Positions 17,577-25,950 of a stretch of 64,000 nt of DNA are shown here, piece by piece (the stretch's first letter is position 1; each line of letters starts with the position of its first letter). This DNA comes from an uncultured Porphyromonadaceae bacterium (lineage in GTDB: Bacteria; Bacteroidota; Bacteroidia; Bacteroidales; Muribaculaceae): NCBI GenBank assembly GCA_900555715.1, contig USMC01000001.1, forward strand, positions 1 to 64,000, given 5' to 3'. Under the pieces are notes generated by a model. It saw only the letters and a program-made list of their open reading frames with translations. It was not told the origin of the DNA and ran no database searches. The position numbers and the translations under genes were made by a program.

Positions 17577-19109
17577 ATGAGGCTGATTTCATTATTACAG
17601 ACCATATTAAGTCCGACATTGCTTGCCATGGCGACCGCCGCGTTGCTGAGTGTGCCGTCGGTTGCCCAGGAGCCTGTCGACACAGTCCTTCCCGGGCTGA
17701 CGTCGCTTGAGGATTTCCGCCGTATGGCGCTCAAAAACAATAAGCAGCTCATGGTGATGCGTGAGCGCATCAATAAAGCCGGCTATCAGAACAAGGAAGC
17801 GTTTGCCGCATATCTTCCCGCAATAGACTTCACGGGCGGTTATATGTACAACCAGCGCAATATCAGTCTGCTCAGCGAAGGCGACTATCTCCACCCGGTC
17901 GACCAGGCATCGCTTGGTGCAGTCGCGCAGAAGTATCCCGCCTTAGGTCAGGCTCTTCAGGGAGCGATGCAGAATCCGCAGACAGCTCCGCTTGTCGGTG
18001 AGGCGATGGGTGCCATTAACGATGTCATAGGCATTACGAACAATACTCTGCGCAAGTCGACGAGCTACGACATACACAACGTGTTCTTCGGTGCGTTCAC
18101 GCTGACGCAGCCCGTATTTATGGGCGGCAAGATTGTCGCTATGAACAAGATTACCAAGGCAGCGCAGAATGCCGCCCTCGAACTGCACAACAGCGAGGCT
18201 GAGAATGTGATCTATGCTGTCGACGCCGCATACTGGCAGGTGGTGTCGCTGAAGGCGAAGGAGAAACTGGCGGCAAGTTTCGTGAATCTTCTCGATACGC
18301 TTGCCGGCAATGTTCATAAAATGGTAGCGGAAGGTGTGGCGACACGCAGCGACGCTCTGAGTGTCGACGTCAGGCTCAATGCCGCGCAGGTCGACCTGAC
18401 GAAGGTGCAGAACGGTGTCGTTCTTTCCCGTATGGCGCTCGCGCAGGTTTGCGGACTGCCTGTCGACGCACAGTTTACTCTCGCCGACGAGGATGCCGGT
18501 ATGCCGGAGCCTGAATCGGCGGAGACGGATGCGGAAATAGACATGCAGACCGTGTACGCTACACGTCCCGACCTGCGTGCCCTCAGCGAAGGCATTGAGG
18601 TGGCGCGCCAGCAGACCAATGTTGCCAAAGCTTCTATGATGCCTCAGCTTGCTCTTGTGGGCGCATGGCAGTTCTCGAATCCGAATGCCTACGACGGATT
18701 CAACAAGCGCTTCAAAGGCGCGTTCAGTGTGGGTGCCATGCTGACAGTACCGCTGTGGCACTGGGGCGGCAACTACAACAAATACCGCGCCGCCAACTGC
18801 GACCGCATAGCCATGGAGCTTAAACTTGAAGATGCGCGTGAGCTGGTTGCCCTGCAGGTGCGCCAGGCAACGTTCAAAAACAAGGAGGCTGTCAAGACAT
18901 ATAACATGACTTTGACAAATCTTGCCAAGGCCGATGAGAATCTGCGGACTGCCGACATCGCTTTCAAGGAAGGTGTCGCCACCACCGACATTGTCATGGC
19001 GGCACAGACGGCATGGCTCAAGGCACACAGCGAGAACATCGACGCTGCTATAGACGTGAAGCTATGCCGGGTATACCTGAGTAAGGTTCTCGGAACGTTA
19101 TACAAGTAA
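17577..19109 (+). CDS. TolC-family outer-membrane efflux protein
   Basis: A 510-residue TolC-like channel with a signal peptide ending around SVPSVAQ (residue 30), followed by long alpha-helical repeats with the family text LEDFRRMALKNNKQL and a second OEP repeat (TRPDLRALSEGIEVARQQTNVAKASMMPQL, cut here to TRPDLRALSEGIEVA and KASMMPQL). It forms the outer-membrane exit duct of a tripartite exporter with the HlyD-type adaptor 16 bp downstream. It is the first gene of a six-gene operon. Confidence 0.9.
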   Translation: MRLISLLQTILSPTLLAMATAALLSVPSVAQEPVDTVLPGLTSLEDFRRMALKNNKQLMVMRERINKAGYQNKEAFAAYLPAIDFTGGYMYNQRNISLLSEGDYLHPVDQASLGAVAQKYPALGQALQGAMQNPQTAPLVGEAMGAINDVIGITNNTLRKSTSYDIHNVFFGAFTLTQPVFMGGKIVAMNKITKAAQNAALELHNSEAENVIYAVDAAYWQVVSLKAKEKLAASFVNLLDTLAGNVHKMVAEGVATRSDALSVDVRLNAAQVDLTKVQNGVVLSRMALAQVCGLPVDAQFTLADEDAGMPEPESAETDAEIDMQTVYATRPDLRALSEGIEVARQQTNVAKASMMPQLALVGAWQFSNPNAYDGFNKRFKGAFSVGAMLTVPLWHWGGNYNKYRAANCDRIAMELKLEDARELVALQVRQATFKNKEAVKTYNMTLTNLAKADENLRTADIAFKEGVATTDIVMAAQTAWLKAHSENIDAAIDVKLCRVYLSKVLGTLYK

Positions 19110-19125
19110 ATATACATCGCATATT

Positions 19126-20142
19126 ATGCAGACAGATAATACAAGCCGCGAAAAACGCGCAAACCGCACCTTGCTCATAACCATGGCAGGTGTGATAGTG
19201 GCAGTTACCGTTATTGCCATAATCGGTTTCATATTCATGAACCGCCCCGACAGCTATATCGAGGGGCAGGTTGAAGGTACAAATATCCGAATCTCCGGAA
19301 AACTGCCGGGGCGTGTGGTAGAGTTTTATGTTGAGGAAGGCGATACCGTCCGTGCCGGCGATACGCTCGTGCACATTCATTCGAGCCTCATGGAAGCTCA
19401 GCTCGGCAGGGCGGAGGCTATGCGCGACGTGGCAAGCTCGCAGAACCGCAAGGTCGATGCCGGCACACGTATGCAGATCGTCAACGCTGCCGCCGACCTT
19501 CTCGCCCAGGCGCAGGCTGCCGAAACCATAGCTAAAAAGACCTACGACCGAATGGAACGTCTGTTCGCCGAAGGCGTTGTCGCCGAACAGAAACGTGACG
19601 AGGCAAAAGCCATGTATGATGCCGCCGTAGCGGCACGCAAGGCTGCCGAAAGCCAGCTGTCGCTTGCCAGGGCGGGCGCACAGAAAGAAGACAAGGAAGC
19701 AGCCGCAGCGCTTGTCGATGCAGCGAACAGCGGTGTCGCCGAAGTGAATGCCCTTCTCGAAGACAGCTATCTGACAGCTCCGTTCGACGGAACGATAGAC
19801 CAGATTTATCCCGAAGTTGGCGAGCTGATATCGCTCGGCGCTCCCGTGATGAGTCTTCTGCGGACCGGCAACCGATACGTGACTTTCAATGTGCGCGAGG
19901 AGCTTCTGAACGACCTTCCCATGGGTAAGGAGATTTCTGTGAAGATACCTGCTCTGGGAATGAAGGAAATAGATGTGAAGGTATATTATATCCGTGATAT
20001 GGGCAGCTATGCCACATGGCGCTCGACGAAGTCGACAGGAAGCTACGACAGCCGTACTTTCCAGATCAAGGCACGTCCCGACGGGGATGTCGCCGGTCTG
20101 CGCCCCGGCATGAGTGTCATTTTCGATGATCCGGGTAAGTAA
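19126..20142 (+). CDS. HlyD/EmrA-family membrane-fusion protein
   Basis: A 338-residue periplasmic adaptor. A single N-terminal membrane helix spans about residues 14-37, then a split biotinyl/lipoyl-like domain (IRISGKLPGRVVEFYVEEGD, here shortened to GRVVEFYVEEGD and LTAPFDGTI) around an Ala/Glu-rich coiled-coil hairpin (residues about 85-205) and a beta-barrel domain. It should link the two ABC-2 permeases to the TolC protein. The 3' end is followed by an SD-like sequence for the next gene. Confidence 0.9.
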   Translation: MQTDNTSREKRANRTLLITMAGVIVAVTVIAIIGFIFMNRPDSYIEGQVEGTNIRISGKLPGRVVEFYVEEGDTVRAGDTLVHIHSSLMEAQLGRAEAMRDVASSQNRKVDAGTRMQIVNAAADLLAQAQAAETIAKKTYDRMERLFAEGVVAEQKRDEAKAMYDAAVAARKAAESQLSLARAGAQKEDKEAAAALVDAANSGVAEVNALLEDSYLTAPFDGTIDQIYPEVGELISLGAPVMSLLRTGNRYVTFNVREELLNDLPMGKEISVKIPALGMKEIDVKVYYIRDMGSYATWRSTKSTGSYDSRTFQIKARPDGDVAGLRPGMSVIFDDPGK

Positions 20143-20149
20143 GAAGGAG
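20142..20149 (+). promoter_or_regulatory. Shine-Dalgarno-like AGAAGGAG
   Basis: AGAAGGAG ends 9 nt before the ATG at 20159 and decides that start over the GTG at 20114. Strong SD sequences are rare elsewhere in this window. Confidence 0.5.
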
Positions 20150-20158
20150 ACAGCGACT

Positions 20159-21325
20159 ATGGCAGAAACAGGATTTGTGGCAGGTGTGCTCCGTCAGTGC
20201 CGACTGATGGCGAGCCGGAAGCTTTATGTTTTCGGTATGCTGATAGTGCCCATTGCCGCCGCAGTCTTTTTCCTGAGCATCCTCAATCCGGGTCTGCCGC
20301 TGCACATACCGTCGGCAGTCGTTGATTTCGACCATTCGCCGATGTCGCGTGCCGTGACCCGTTCGCTGAGCGCGACGCAGAATATCGACGTCGACCACCA
20401 TTGCGAGTCGTACGATGACGCGCTGCGGGAAATCCGTCAGGGCAAGATTTTCGGATTCTTTGTCATTCCCGACGATTTTGAAAAAAACACACTTGCCGGT
20501 AAGACGCCTACACTGGAATACTATTCCAACATGACGTATTTTGTGCCGGGAACGCTTGCTTTCAAAGGTTTCAAGTCTGTCGCCGTCGCCACATCCATGG
20601 GTGTGGTTCAGCAGACACTTCAGAGCGTCGGCGTCGACGGACCTCAGGCACGCAGTCTCATGGCTCCTGTTGCGGTAGACATCAACGGCCTTTCTAATCC
20701 CTGGATGAGCTATTCCATCTATCTTTGTCCGTCGTTTACGATGGCGGTGTTTGTGCTGATGATAATGCTTATGACGGCATTCACTGTCACGATGGAAATC
20801 AAGAACGGCACGTCGCGCGAGTGGCTTTCGACGTCCGGCGACAGCATACTTGTCGCCGTCACGTCCAAGCTTCTGCCGATGACTGTAGCTTTCACCGCCG
20901 TGGGTATTTTCATACAGTGGCTGTTTTTCGGCTATTCGCACTTTCCCATGCACGGTTCTATAGGCTGGCTGCTGTTCGCTACATTCCTCACCGTTGTCGC
21001 CTCTCAGAGTCTGGCTTTGTTCTTCGCCTCTGTAGTTCCCAACCCGCGTCTGTCGCTCACCCTCTGCGCCCTGACAGGCATCCTGGCGTTCTCTTTCACG
21101 GGATTCTCTTTCCCGGTAGAAAGCATGTACGGCTGGCTTGCTGTGCTGAGCTGGTTTGCTCCGGTGCGCTATTGGTTCCTGATCTATATAAATGAAGCCC
21201 TCAACGGCTATGCGCTCTATTATTCCCGCTTTTTCTATGTCGCCTTGCTTCTCTTTCCCTTGGTGTGCTCCACTGCGCTATGGAATCTGAAACGTGCATG
21301 CAAGAACCCCGTATATCTTCCCTGA
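20159..21325 (+). CDS. ABC-2-type transporter permease, first of a pair
   Basis: A 388-residue permease of the ABC2_membrane_3 / YhhJ-YbhR kind. It has one N-terminal membrane helix (residues about 20-42), a large extracytoplasmic domain (VVDFDHSPMSRAVTRSL; YYSNMTYFVPGTLAFKGF) and five further helices at the C-terminal end. The Met at 20159 is preferred because MAETGFVAGVLRQ matches family N-termini and an SD precedes it. It sits directly before a second permease, so the two probably form a heterodimer. No ATP-binding subunit is encoded in this operon. Confidence 0.85.
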   Translation: MAETGFVAGVLRQCRLMASRKLYVFGMLIVPIAAAVFFLSILNPGLPLHIPSAVVDFDHSPMSRAVTRSLSATQNIDVDHHCESYDDALREIRQGKIFGFFVIPDDFEKNTLAGKTPTLEYYSNMTYFVPGTLAFKGFKSVAVATSMGVVQQTLQSVGVDGPQARSLMAPVAVDINGLSNPWMSYSIYLCPSFTMAVFVLMIMLMTAFTVTMEIKNGTSREWLSTSGDSILVAVTSKLLPMTVAFTAVGIFIQWLFFGYSHFPMHGSIGWLLFATFLTVVASQSLALFFASVVPNPRLSLTLCALTGILAFSFTGFSFPVESMYGWLAVLSWFAPVRYWFLIYINEALNGYALYYSRFFYVALLLFPLVCSTALWNLKRACKNPVYLP

Positions 21326-21326
21326 C

Positions 21327-22535
21327 ATGAAAGCAATTGAAAAAATCGTCAACTGGTGGGGTCAGACAGGACGTGTTTTCCGCCATGAGTTCAGCCGCAT
21401 TTTCCACGATGTCGGCGTAATGCTTTTCTTTATTGCTCTGCCGCTGATGTATCCGGTGCTGTATACTTTGATATACAATCCGGAGGTTGTGCGCGAACTG
21501 CCCGTCGCCGTAGTCGACAATTCGATGACTCCTCAGTCGCGCGAGCTTGTACGCAAGGCTTCCGCTTCTCCGTCGATCAAAATTTATGCCTATTGTCCGA
21601 ACATGGCAGATGCCAGAGAGCTTATGGCTGAGCATAAGGTTTTCGGCGTTATGGAAATCGATCATGACTATGGACGTAACCTCGGCAACGGCACTCAGGC
21701 GCATGTCTCTTTCTTCTCCGATATGAGTCTTCTTCTGCGTTATCGTGCTTTTGTCGCCGCCCTCACCGACCTGCAGATAGAGATTATATCGTCTGTGACG
21801 GGAGAAAAGATAGCAAGCGCGGGTCTTGCGAGCCTTGCCGGCGAAAGTGCCATGCCCATAGAGAGCGAAAGCAATTTTCTCGGAGACACGGAGCAGGGTT
21901 TTGCCTCGTTTGTCATTCCCGGTATCGTTGTGCTGATACTCCAGCAGAGTATGCTTTTAGGCATCTGTATGCTCGGCGGTACTTTCCGTGAGCGTCGCCG
22001 CAAAGGTATGCTCGATAAAGAAGAAAGCATCCATGCATGCACCACTGCGAAGGTGTGGGGCCGTGCGCTTGCATATACGGTATTCTATTTCCCGCTGACA
22101 GTATATATTCTCCGCTTTATTCCTGAGATATTCAACCTTCCTCACTACGGCTCCGCTGCCGACTACCTCCTTTTCATCTTCCCCATGCTTCTGGCGACGG
22201 CATTCCTCGGACAGTGTCTCAACTATTTTATGAAAGAACGCGAAAGCGGTTTCATCATCATAGTCTTCACGTCGGTTGTATTCCTTTTCCTCTCCGGTCT
22301 CACCTGGCCGCGGTATGCTATGGGCAAGCTGTGGGTATGGCTCGGCAATTGTGTTCCGGCAACGTGGGGCGTGGAAGGTTTCATCCGCATAAACAGCAAT
22401 TCCGCGACGCTGTCGGAAGTCTCCGGTCCTTTTATAGCCATGTGGATTCTCGCCGCTGTATATATGCTCATTGCTTGTTGGGTGACACTGAAAATCAAAG
22501 TAGTCGACGGATGTTATAAGAAATCGGAGATTTAG
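21327..22535 (+). CDS. ABC-2-type transporter permease, second of a pair
   Basis: A 402-residue paralogue of the preceding permease with the same plan: a first helix near residue 30, an extracytoplasmic domain starting VVDNSMTPQSRELV, and a C-terminal bundle of helices including FASFVIPGIVVLILQQSM. The ATG at 21327 follows the upstream stop by one base; the longer reading from 21294 would overlap it by 32 bp and adds no conserved text. Confidence 0.85.
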   Translation: MKAIEKIVNWWGQTGRVFRHEFSRIFHDVGVMLFFIALPLMYPVLYTLIYNPEVVRELPVAVVDNSMTPQSRELVRKASASPSIKIYAYCPNMADARELMAEHKVFGVMEIDHDYGRNLGNGTQAHVSFFSDMSLLLRYRAFVAALTDLQIEIISSVTGEKIASAGLASLAGESAMPIESESNFLGDTEQGFASFVIPGIVVLILQQSMLLGICMLGGTFRERRRKGMLDKEESIHACTTAKVWGRALAYTVFYFPLTVYILRFIPEIFNLPHYGSAADYLLFIFPMLLATAFLGQCLNYFMKERESGFIIIVFTSVVFLFLSGLTWPRYAMGKLWVWLGNCVPATWGVEGFIRINSNSATLSEVSGPFIAMWILAAVYMLIACWVTLKIKVVDGCYKKSEI

Positions 22536-22577
22536 CCGTTATAAATGCATGCGGAGAAAGGCTTCGCAGTTTCTGTT

Positions 22578-24086
22578 ATGCCCGGAATCAAGAATCTTGC
22601 AAAAGACACAGCCATCTATGGTCTGAGTTCAATAATTGGACGTCTGTTCAACTGGTTTCTCGTACCCCTCTATACGAATATGTTCGCAGTGGAAGAGTAC
22701 GGTGTTGTCACGCTTGTATATGCGGTGGTCGCATTCGCAATGGTGTTTCTTACCTACGGCATGGAAACCGGCTTCTTCCGTTTCACGAACCATGAGCGAT
22801 GGAATGATCCCATGCAGGTATACAGCACCTGCCTGATTTCGCTTGCGCTCAGTTCTGCAGCGTTTGTGGTGCTCGTATTGCTGTTTCTGAATCCTATATC
22901 GTCGCTTATGGAGTGCGCCGCACATCCGTCCTATATAGCGATAATGGCAGTATGCGTGGCTTTGGATGCTTTCATGGCGATACCTTACAGCTATCTCCGC
23001 TATCGCAGCCGTCCGTTCAGGTTCGCCTGCCTCCGCCTTGTCAGCATAGGGCTCAATATCGGATTCAATCTTTTCTTCATCCTTCTGTGCCCCTATCTTA
23101 TGGAGACGGCGCCGGCTACCGTGTCGTGGTTCTATCGTCCCGACTTCGGAATCGGATATATCTTCCTTGCTAACCTGATAGCGTCTGCTGTCAATCTTAT
23201 TATGTTCATACCTGAGCTTCGCGGCTTCCGCTGGACCTTCTGCTCTAAACTATGGAAGGAGATAATCCGCTATTCGGCGCCCTTACTCGTTCTCGGAGTT
23301 GCCGGAACTATGAATCAGACCATCGACAAGATTCTCTATCCCTACCTTGTTTCCGATCCCTCCGAAGCTATGTACGGACTCGGCATCTATGGTGCGAACT
23401 ATAAGTTAGGAATCATTCTTCTTGTCTTTCTTCAGGCTTTCCGTTTTGCGTACGAGCCTTTTATTTTCGCGCACAGCAAGGACAAGAAGGAAGACAAAAT
23501 GGCGGCGTACCGCGATTCGATGACCTATTTCATCGCTTTCTCGCTGTTCATTTTTCTCGGTGTGATGTTCTTCCTCGATTATATCCGGTATTTCATCAAT
23601 CCCCGTTATTTCGTCGGTCTGAAAGTAGTTCCGCTGATTATGCTCGGTGAGTTGTTTTTCGGCATTTTCTATAATCTGTCTGTATGGTATAAGCTCAACG
23701 ACCGCACACAGTGGGGAGCATATTTCTCGATTTTCGGACTTGCTGTGACGCTGGTTCTCAACATCGTTCTTGTTCCTCATATCGGCTATATGGGCTGCGC
23801 TGTCGCTGTTATTGCAAGTTCGGGACTTATGATGCTCGCAAGCTATTTCATCGGAGCGAGAAAATATGTCGCGTATCCGGTAGGTAAGATACTCGGCTTT
23901 TTTGCCTTTGCCGCTATGCTTTATGCCGCTGGTCTGTGGTTGCTTCCGCTTGCAGCTCTGCCTTCGCTTGTCAACAGCGCCGTGCGTCTTCTGCTGCTTG
24001 CGCTGTTCGTAATGTTCTTCTGCCGGTGCATGCGCATACGTTTCTCTACTCTTGTTTCTCCTCTGCGCCGCTTCATACGCCGATGA
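22578..24086 (+). CDS. Polysaccharide / lipid-linked oligosaccharide flippase (MATE/MVF superfamily)
   Basis: A 502-residue protein with about 14 membrane helices. The N-terminus MPGIKNLAKDTAIYGLSSII and the early motif LVPLYTNMF are typical of Wzx-like O-antigen or exopolysaccharide flippases, which move undecaprenyl-linked sugars to the periplasmic face. An upstream ATG at 22545 would add eleven residues without homology. Its stop overlaps the glycosyltransferase start (ATGA), so the two act in the same surface-glycan pathway. Confidence 0.85.
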   Translation: MPGIKNLAKDTAIYGLSSIIGRLFNWFLVPLYTNMFAVEEYGVVTLVYAVVAFAMVFLTYGMETGFFRFTNHERWNDPMQVYSTCLISLALSSAAFVVLVLLFLNPISSLMECAAHPSYIAIMAVCVALDAFMAIPYSYLRYRSRPFRFACLRLVSIGLNIGFNLFFILLCPYLMETAPATVSWFYRPDFGIGYIFLANLIASAVNLIMFIPELRGFRWTFCSKLWKEIIRYSAPLLVLGVAGTMNQTIDKILYPYLVSDPSEAMYGLGIYGANYKLGIILLVFLQAFRFAYEPFIFAHSKDKKEDKMAAYRDSMTYFIAFSLFIFLGVMFFLDYIRYFINPRYFVGLKVVPLIMLGELFFGIFYNLSVWYKLNDRTQWGAYFSIFGLAVTLVLNIVLVPHIGYMGCAVAVIASSGLMMLASYFIGARKYVAYPVGKILGFFAFAAMLYAAGLWLLPLAALPSLVNSAVRLLLLALFVMFFCRCMRIRFSTLVSPLRRFIRR

Positions 24087-25288
24087 ATATCGTTCTTATC
24101 AATCACAGTGATTCGCGAGGCGGTGCTTCGGTGGTGGCATATCGCCTGATGAAGGCACTGCGTGCTCTCGGTCATGACGCTTCTATGCTCGTTGTGCATA
24201 AGGCTACCGACGACCCCGATGTTCACGTTGCAGCATCCGGCTTGCGTGCTAAATTACCTTTTCTGAAGGAACATCTGCGTATTTTCAAGGCTTGTGATTT
24301 CAGTCGGAAAAACCTGTTTAAGATTTCGATTGCCACCGACGGTTTGCCGCTTGCCCATCATCCGCTCGTAAAGTCGGCAGATGCTGTTATTCTAAACTGG
24401 GTCAACCAGGGAATGCTCTCGCTTGACGAAATTGCGCTCATGGCGAAAGAGAGGAGGGTAGTGTGGACGATGCACGACATGTGGAATCTGACATCGTTGT
24501 GCCATCATGCGGGAAACTGTTCCCAATATGAACGGACGTGTTCCGACTGTCCTCTCGTTTGCGACAAGAGCTTCGGCGAACGGACATGGCAGCGGAAGAA
24601 GAGGATGTATGATAGCGTTCCTTTATCTTTTGTCGCGGTCAGCAGCTGGCTCGCGGAGAAGTGCCGGAGAAGTTCGCTTTTCACGCATTTTGAGCCCGCT
24701 GTGATACCGAATGCGTTCCCGGTGGACAAATTCTATATCGAACCGAAGAAAACGCGCCTGGAGCTTAATTTGCCGGCTGATAAAAAGATTATTCTGATGG
24801 GTGCCGCGCGCCTCGACGATCCGGTAAAGGGACTGCCATACGCCGTCGATGCTCTTAACAGATTGAAGCGAACGGATACCGTCGCCGTCTTCTACGGCGC
24901 AATCCGCGATGCGTCTGCTTTGGCACCTTTAAAATTCCCTCATGTATGCATGGGAGCGGTGGACAATTCTCTTGTTGCCGAATTGTGTGCCCATGCTTCC
25001 GTTGTGATTTCATCGTCTCTTTATGAGACCTTGCCCGGTACTATAATCGAGGGTATGGCTGGAGGTGCTACGCCTGTTGCATTTGACTCGGGCGGACAGA
25101 GAGACATCATACGAAAAGTTTCGGAAGGTTATCTTGTGCAGCCTTACGATATTTCTGCATTTGCAGATGCCATCGACGGTGCGCTCGATGGTCCTTGTCA
25201 GCGCGAGGAGCAGCACAGGCTCGTCGCTGAACGTTTTTCGTCTGAGTCTGTCGCTGGTGCGTATCTTGAGCTTTTAAAAAACTTGTAA
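24083..25288 (+). CDS. Glycosyltransferase family 4-like protein
   Basis: A 401-residue GT-B enzyme. The N-terminal half starts MNIVLINHSDSRGGASVVAY and carries WTMHDMWNLTSLC, a segment shared by Bacteroidetes capsule glycosyltransferases. The C-terminal half has the GT4 donor-site motif GTIIEGMAGGATPVAFDSGG, with the conserved E at about residue 321. A Cys-rich stretch (CHHAGNCSQYERTCSDCPLVC, shortened to CHHAGNCSQY plus TCSDCPLVC) may bind zinc or form the acceptor site. The acceptor and sugar are unknown. It is the last gene of the operon; 25289-25485 is AT-rich and otherwise empty. Confidence 0.85.
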   Translation: MNIVLINHSDSRGGASVVAYRLMKALRALGHDASMLVVHKATDDPDVHVAASGLRAKLPFLKEHLRIFKACDFSRKNLFKISIATDGLPLAHHPLVKSADAVILNWVNQGMLSLDEIALMAKERRVVWTMHDMWNLTSLCHHAGNCSQYERTCSDCPLVCDKSFGERTWQRKKRMYDSVPLSFVAVSSWLAEKCRRSSLFTHFEPAVIPNAFPVDKFYIEPKKTRLELNLPADKKIILMGAARLDDPVKGLPYAVDALNRLKRTDTVAVFYGAIRDASALAPLKFPHVCMGAVDNSLVAELCAHASVVISSSLYETLPGTIIEGMAGGATPVAFDSGGQRDIIRKVSEGYLVQPYDISAFADAIDGALDGPCQREEQHRLVAERFSSESVAGAYLELLKNL

Positions 25289-25485
25289 GACTGTCAGGAT
25301 TCTTTTCATTTTTTAATTCTCACGGCGTTTATATGTGTGCTAATTTCCTGATATACATTCACTAAAGAGAATTTTCGCTTTTCAGCTTTCGCGTCGAGAT
25401 AATTATGATTAGTGAAAGAATGTAAAAGGAGGCGGAGTCTTCTTTCATTTAGCGGCTGGCGAATCCCTATTTCGCAATTATTTAT

Positions 25486-25493
25486 TAAATTTG
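25486..25493 (+). promoter_or_regulatory. -7 box TAAATTTG upstream of ybeY
   Basis: Perfect TAnnTTTG, 17 nt before the ybeY ATG. It supports the ATG at 25511 over the longer reading from 25412, which would start upstream of the promoter. Confidence 0.6.
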
Positions 25494-25510
25494 CATTTCA
25501 TTTCGATGCT

Positions 25511-25939
25511 ATGAAACCTCAGATACAATGGTTGTCATCGGGCGTCGAACGCCCGGCTCTTGATTATCAGCTGCTTGAACAATGGATTGCTCAAGTTGCG
25601 AATTCTCACAATCGTATTGCATATACTTTGAACTATATCTTCTGCGATGATGATGAGATACTCCGTGTGAACAGGCAATTTCTTGAGCATGACTATTTTA
25701 CAGATATTATTACCTTCGACGACTGTTCCGGCAGCCTCTTGAGGGGAGATATTTATATTTCCCTTGATACAGTGAGAAGCAATGCTGAAGGACTCGGGTG
25801 TGATTATTCGCGCGAGTTGCTTCGCGTTATTATTCACGGTGTTCTTCATCTGTGCGGCATCAACGATAAGGGACCGGGGGAACGAGAGATTATGGAGCGT
25901 GCCGAAAATGAGGCACTTGCGCTTTTCGACCGGCTTTAA
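25511..25939 (+). CDS. ybeY: Endoribonuclease / rRNA maturation factor YbeY
   Basis: A 142-residue single-strand-specific, zinc-dependent RNase that takes part in 16S rRNA 3'-end maturation and ribosome quality control. The metal-site signature HGVLHLCG is at about residues 107-114. The third ligand, usually His in the HGxLHLxGxDH motif, is replaced here by the INDKGPGER stretch, which is common in Bacteroidetes. The segment DYFTDIITFDD matches the family T-D-V-L-(S/T)-F motif. mnmG follows 11 bp later. Confidence 0.9.
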   Translation: MKPQIQWLSSGVERPALDYQLLEQWIAQVANSHNRIAYTLNYIFCDDDEILRVNRQFLEHDYFTDIITFDDCSGSLLRGDIYISLDTVRSNAEGLGCDYSRELLRVIIHGVLHLCGINDKGPGEREIMERAENEALALFDRL

Positions 25940-25950
25940 ATAAGATCATT

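Noticed and set aside
25412..25510. A longer YbeY protein from the upstream start
   Set aside because: The extension contains the -7 box and no conserved sequence; homology starts at 25511.
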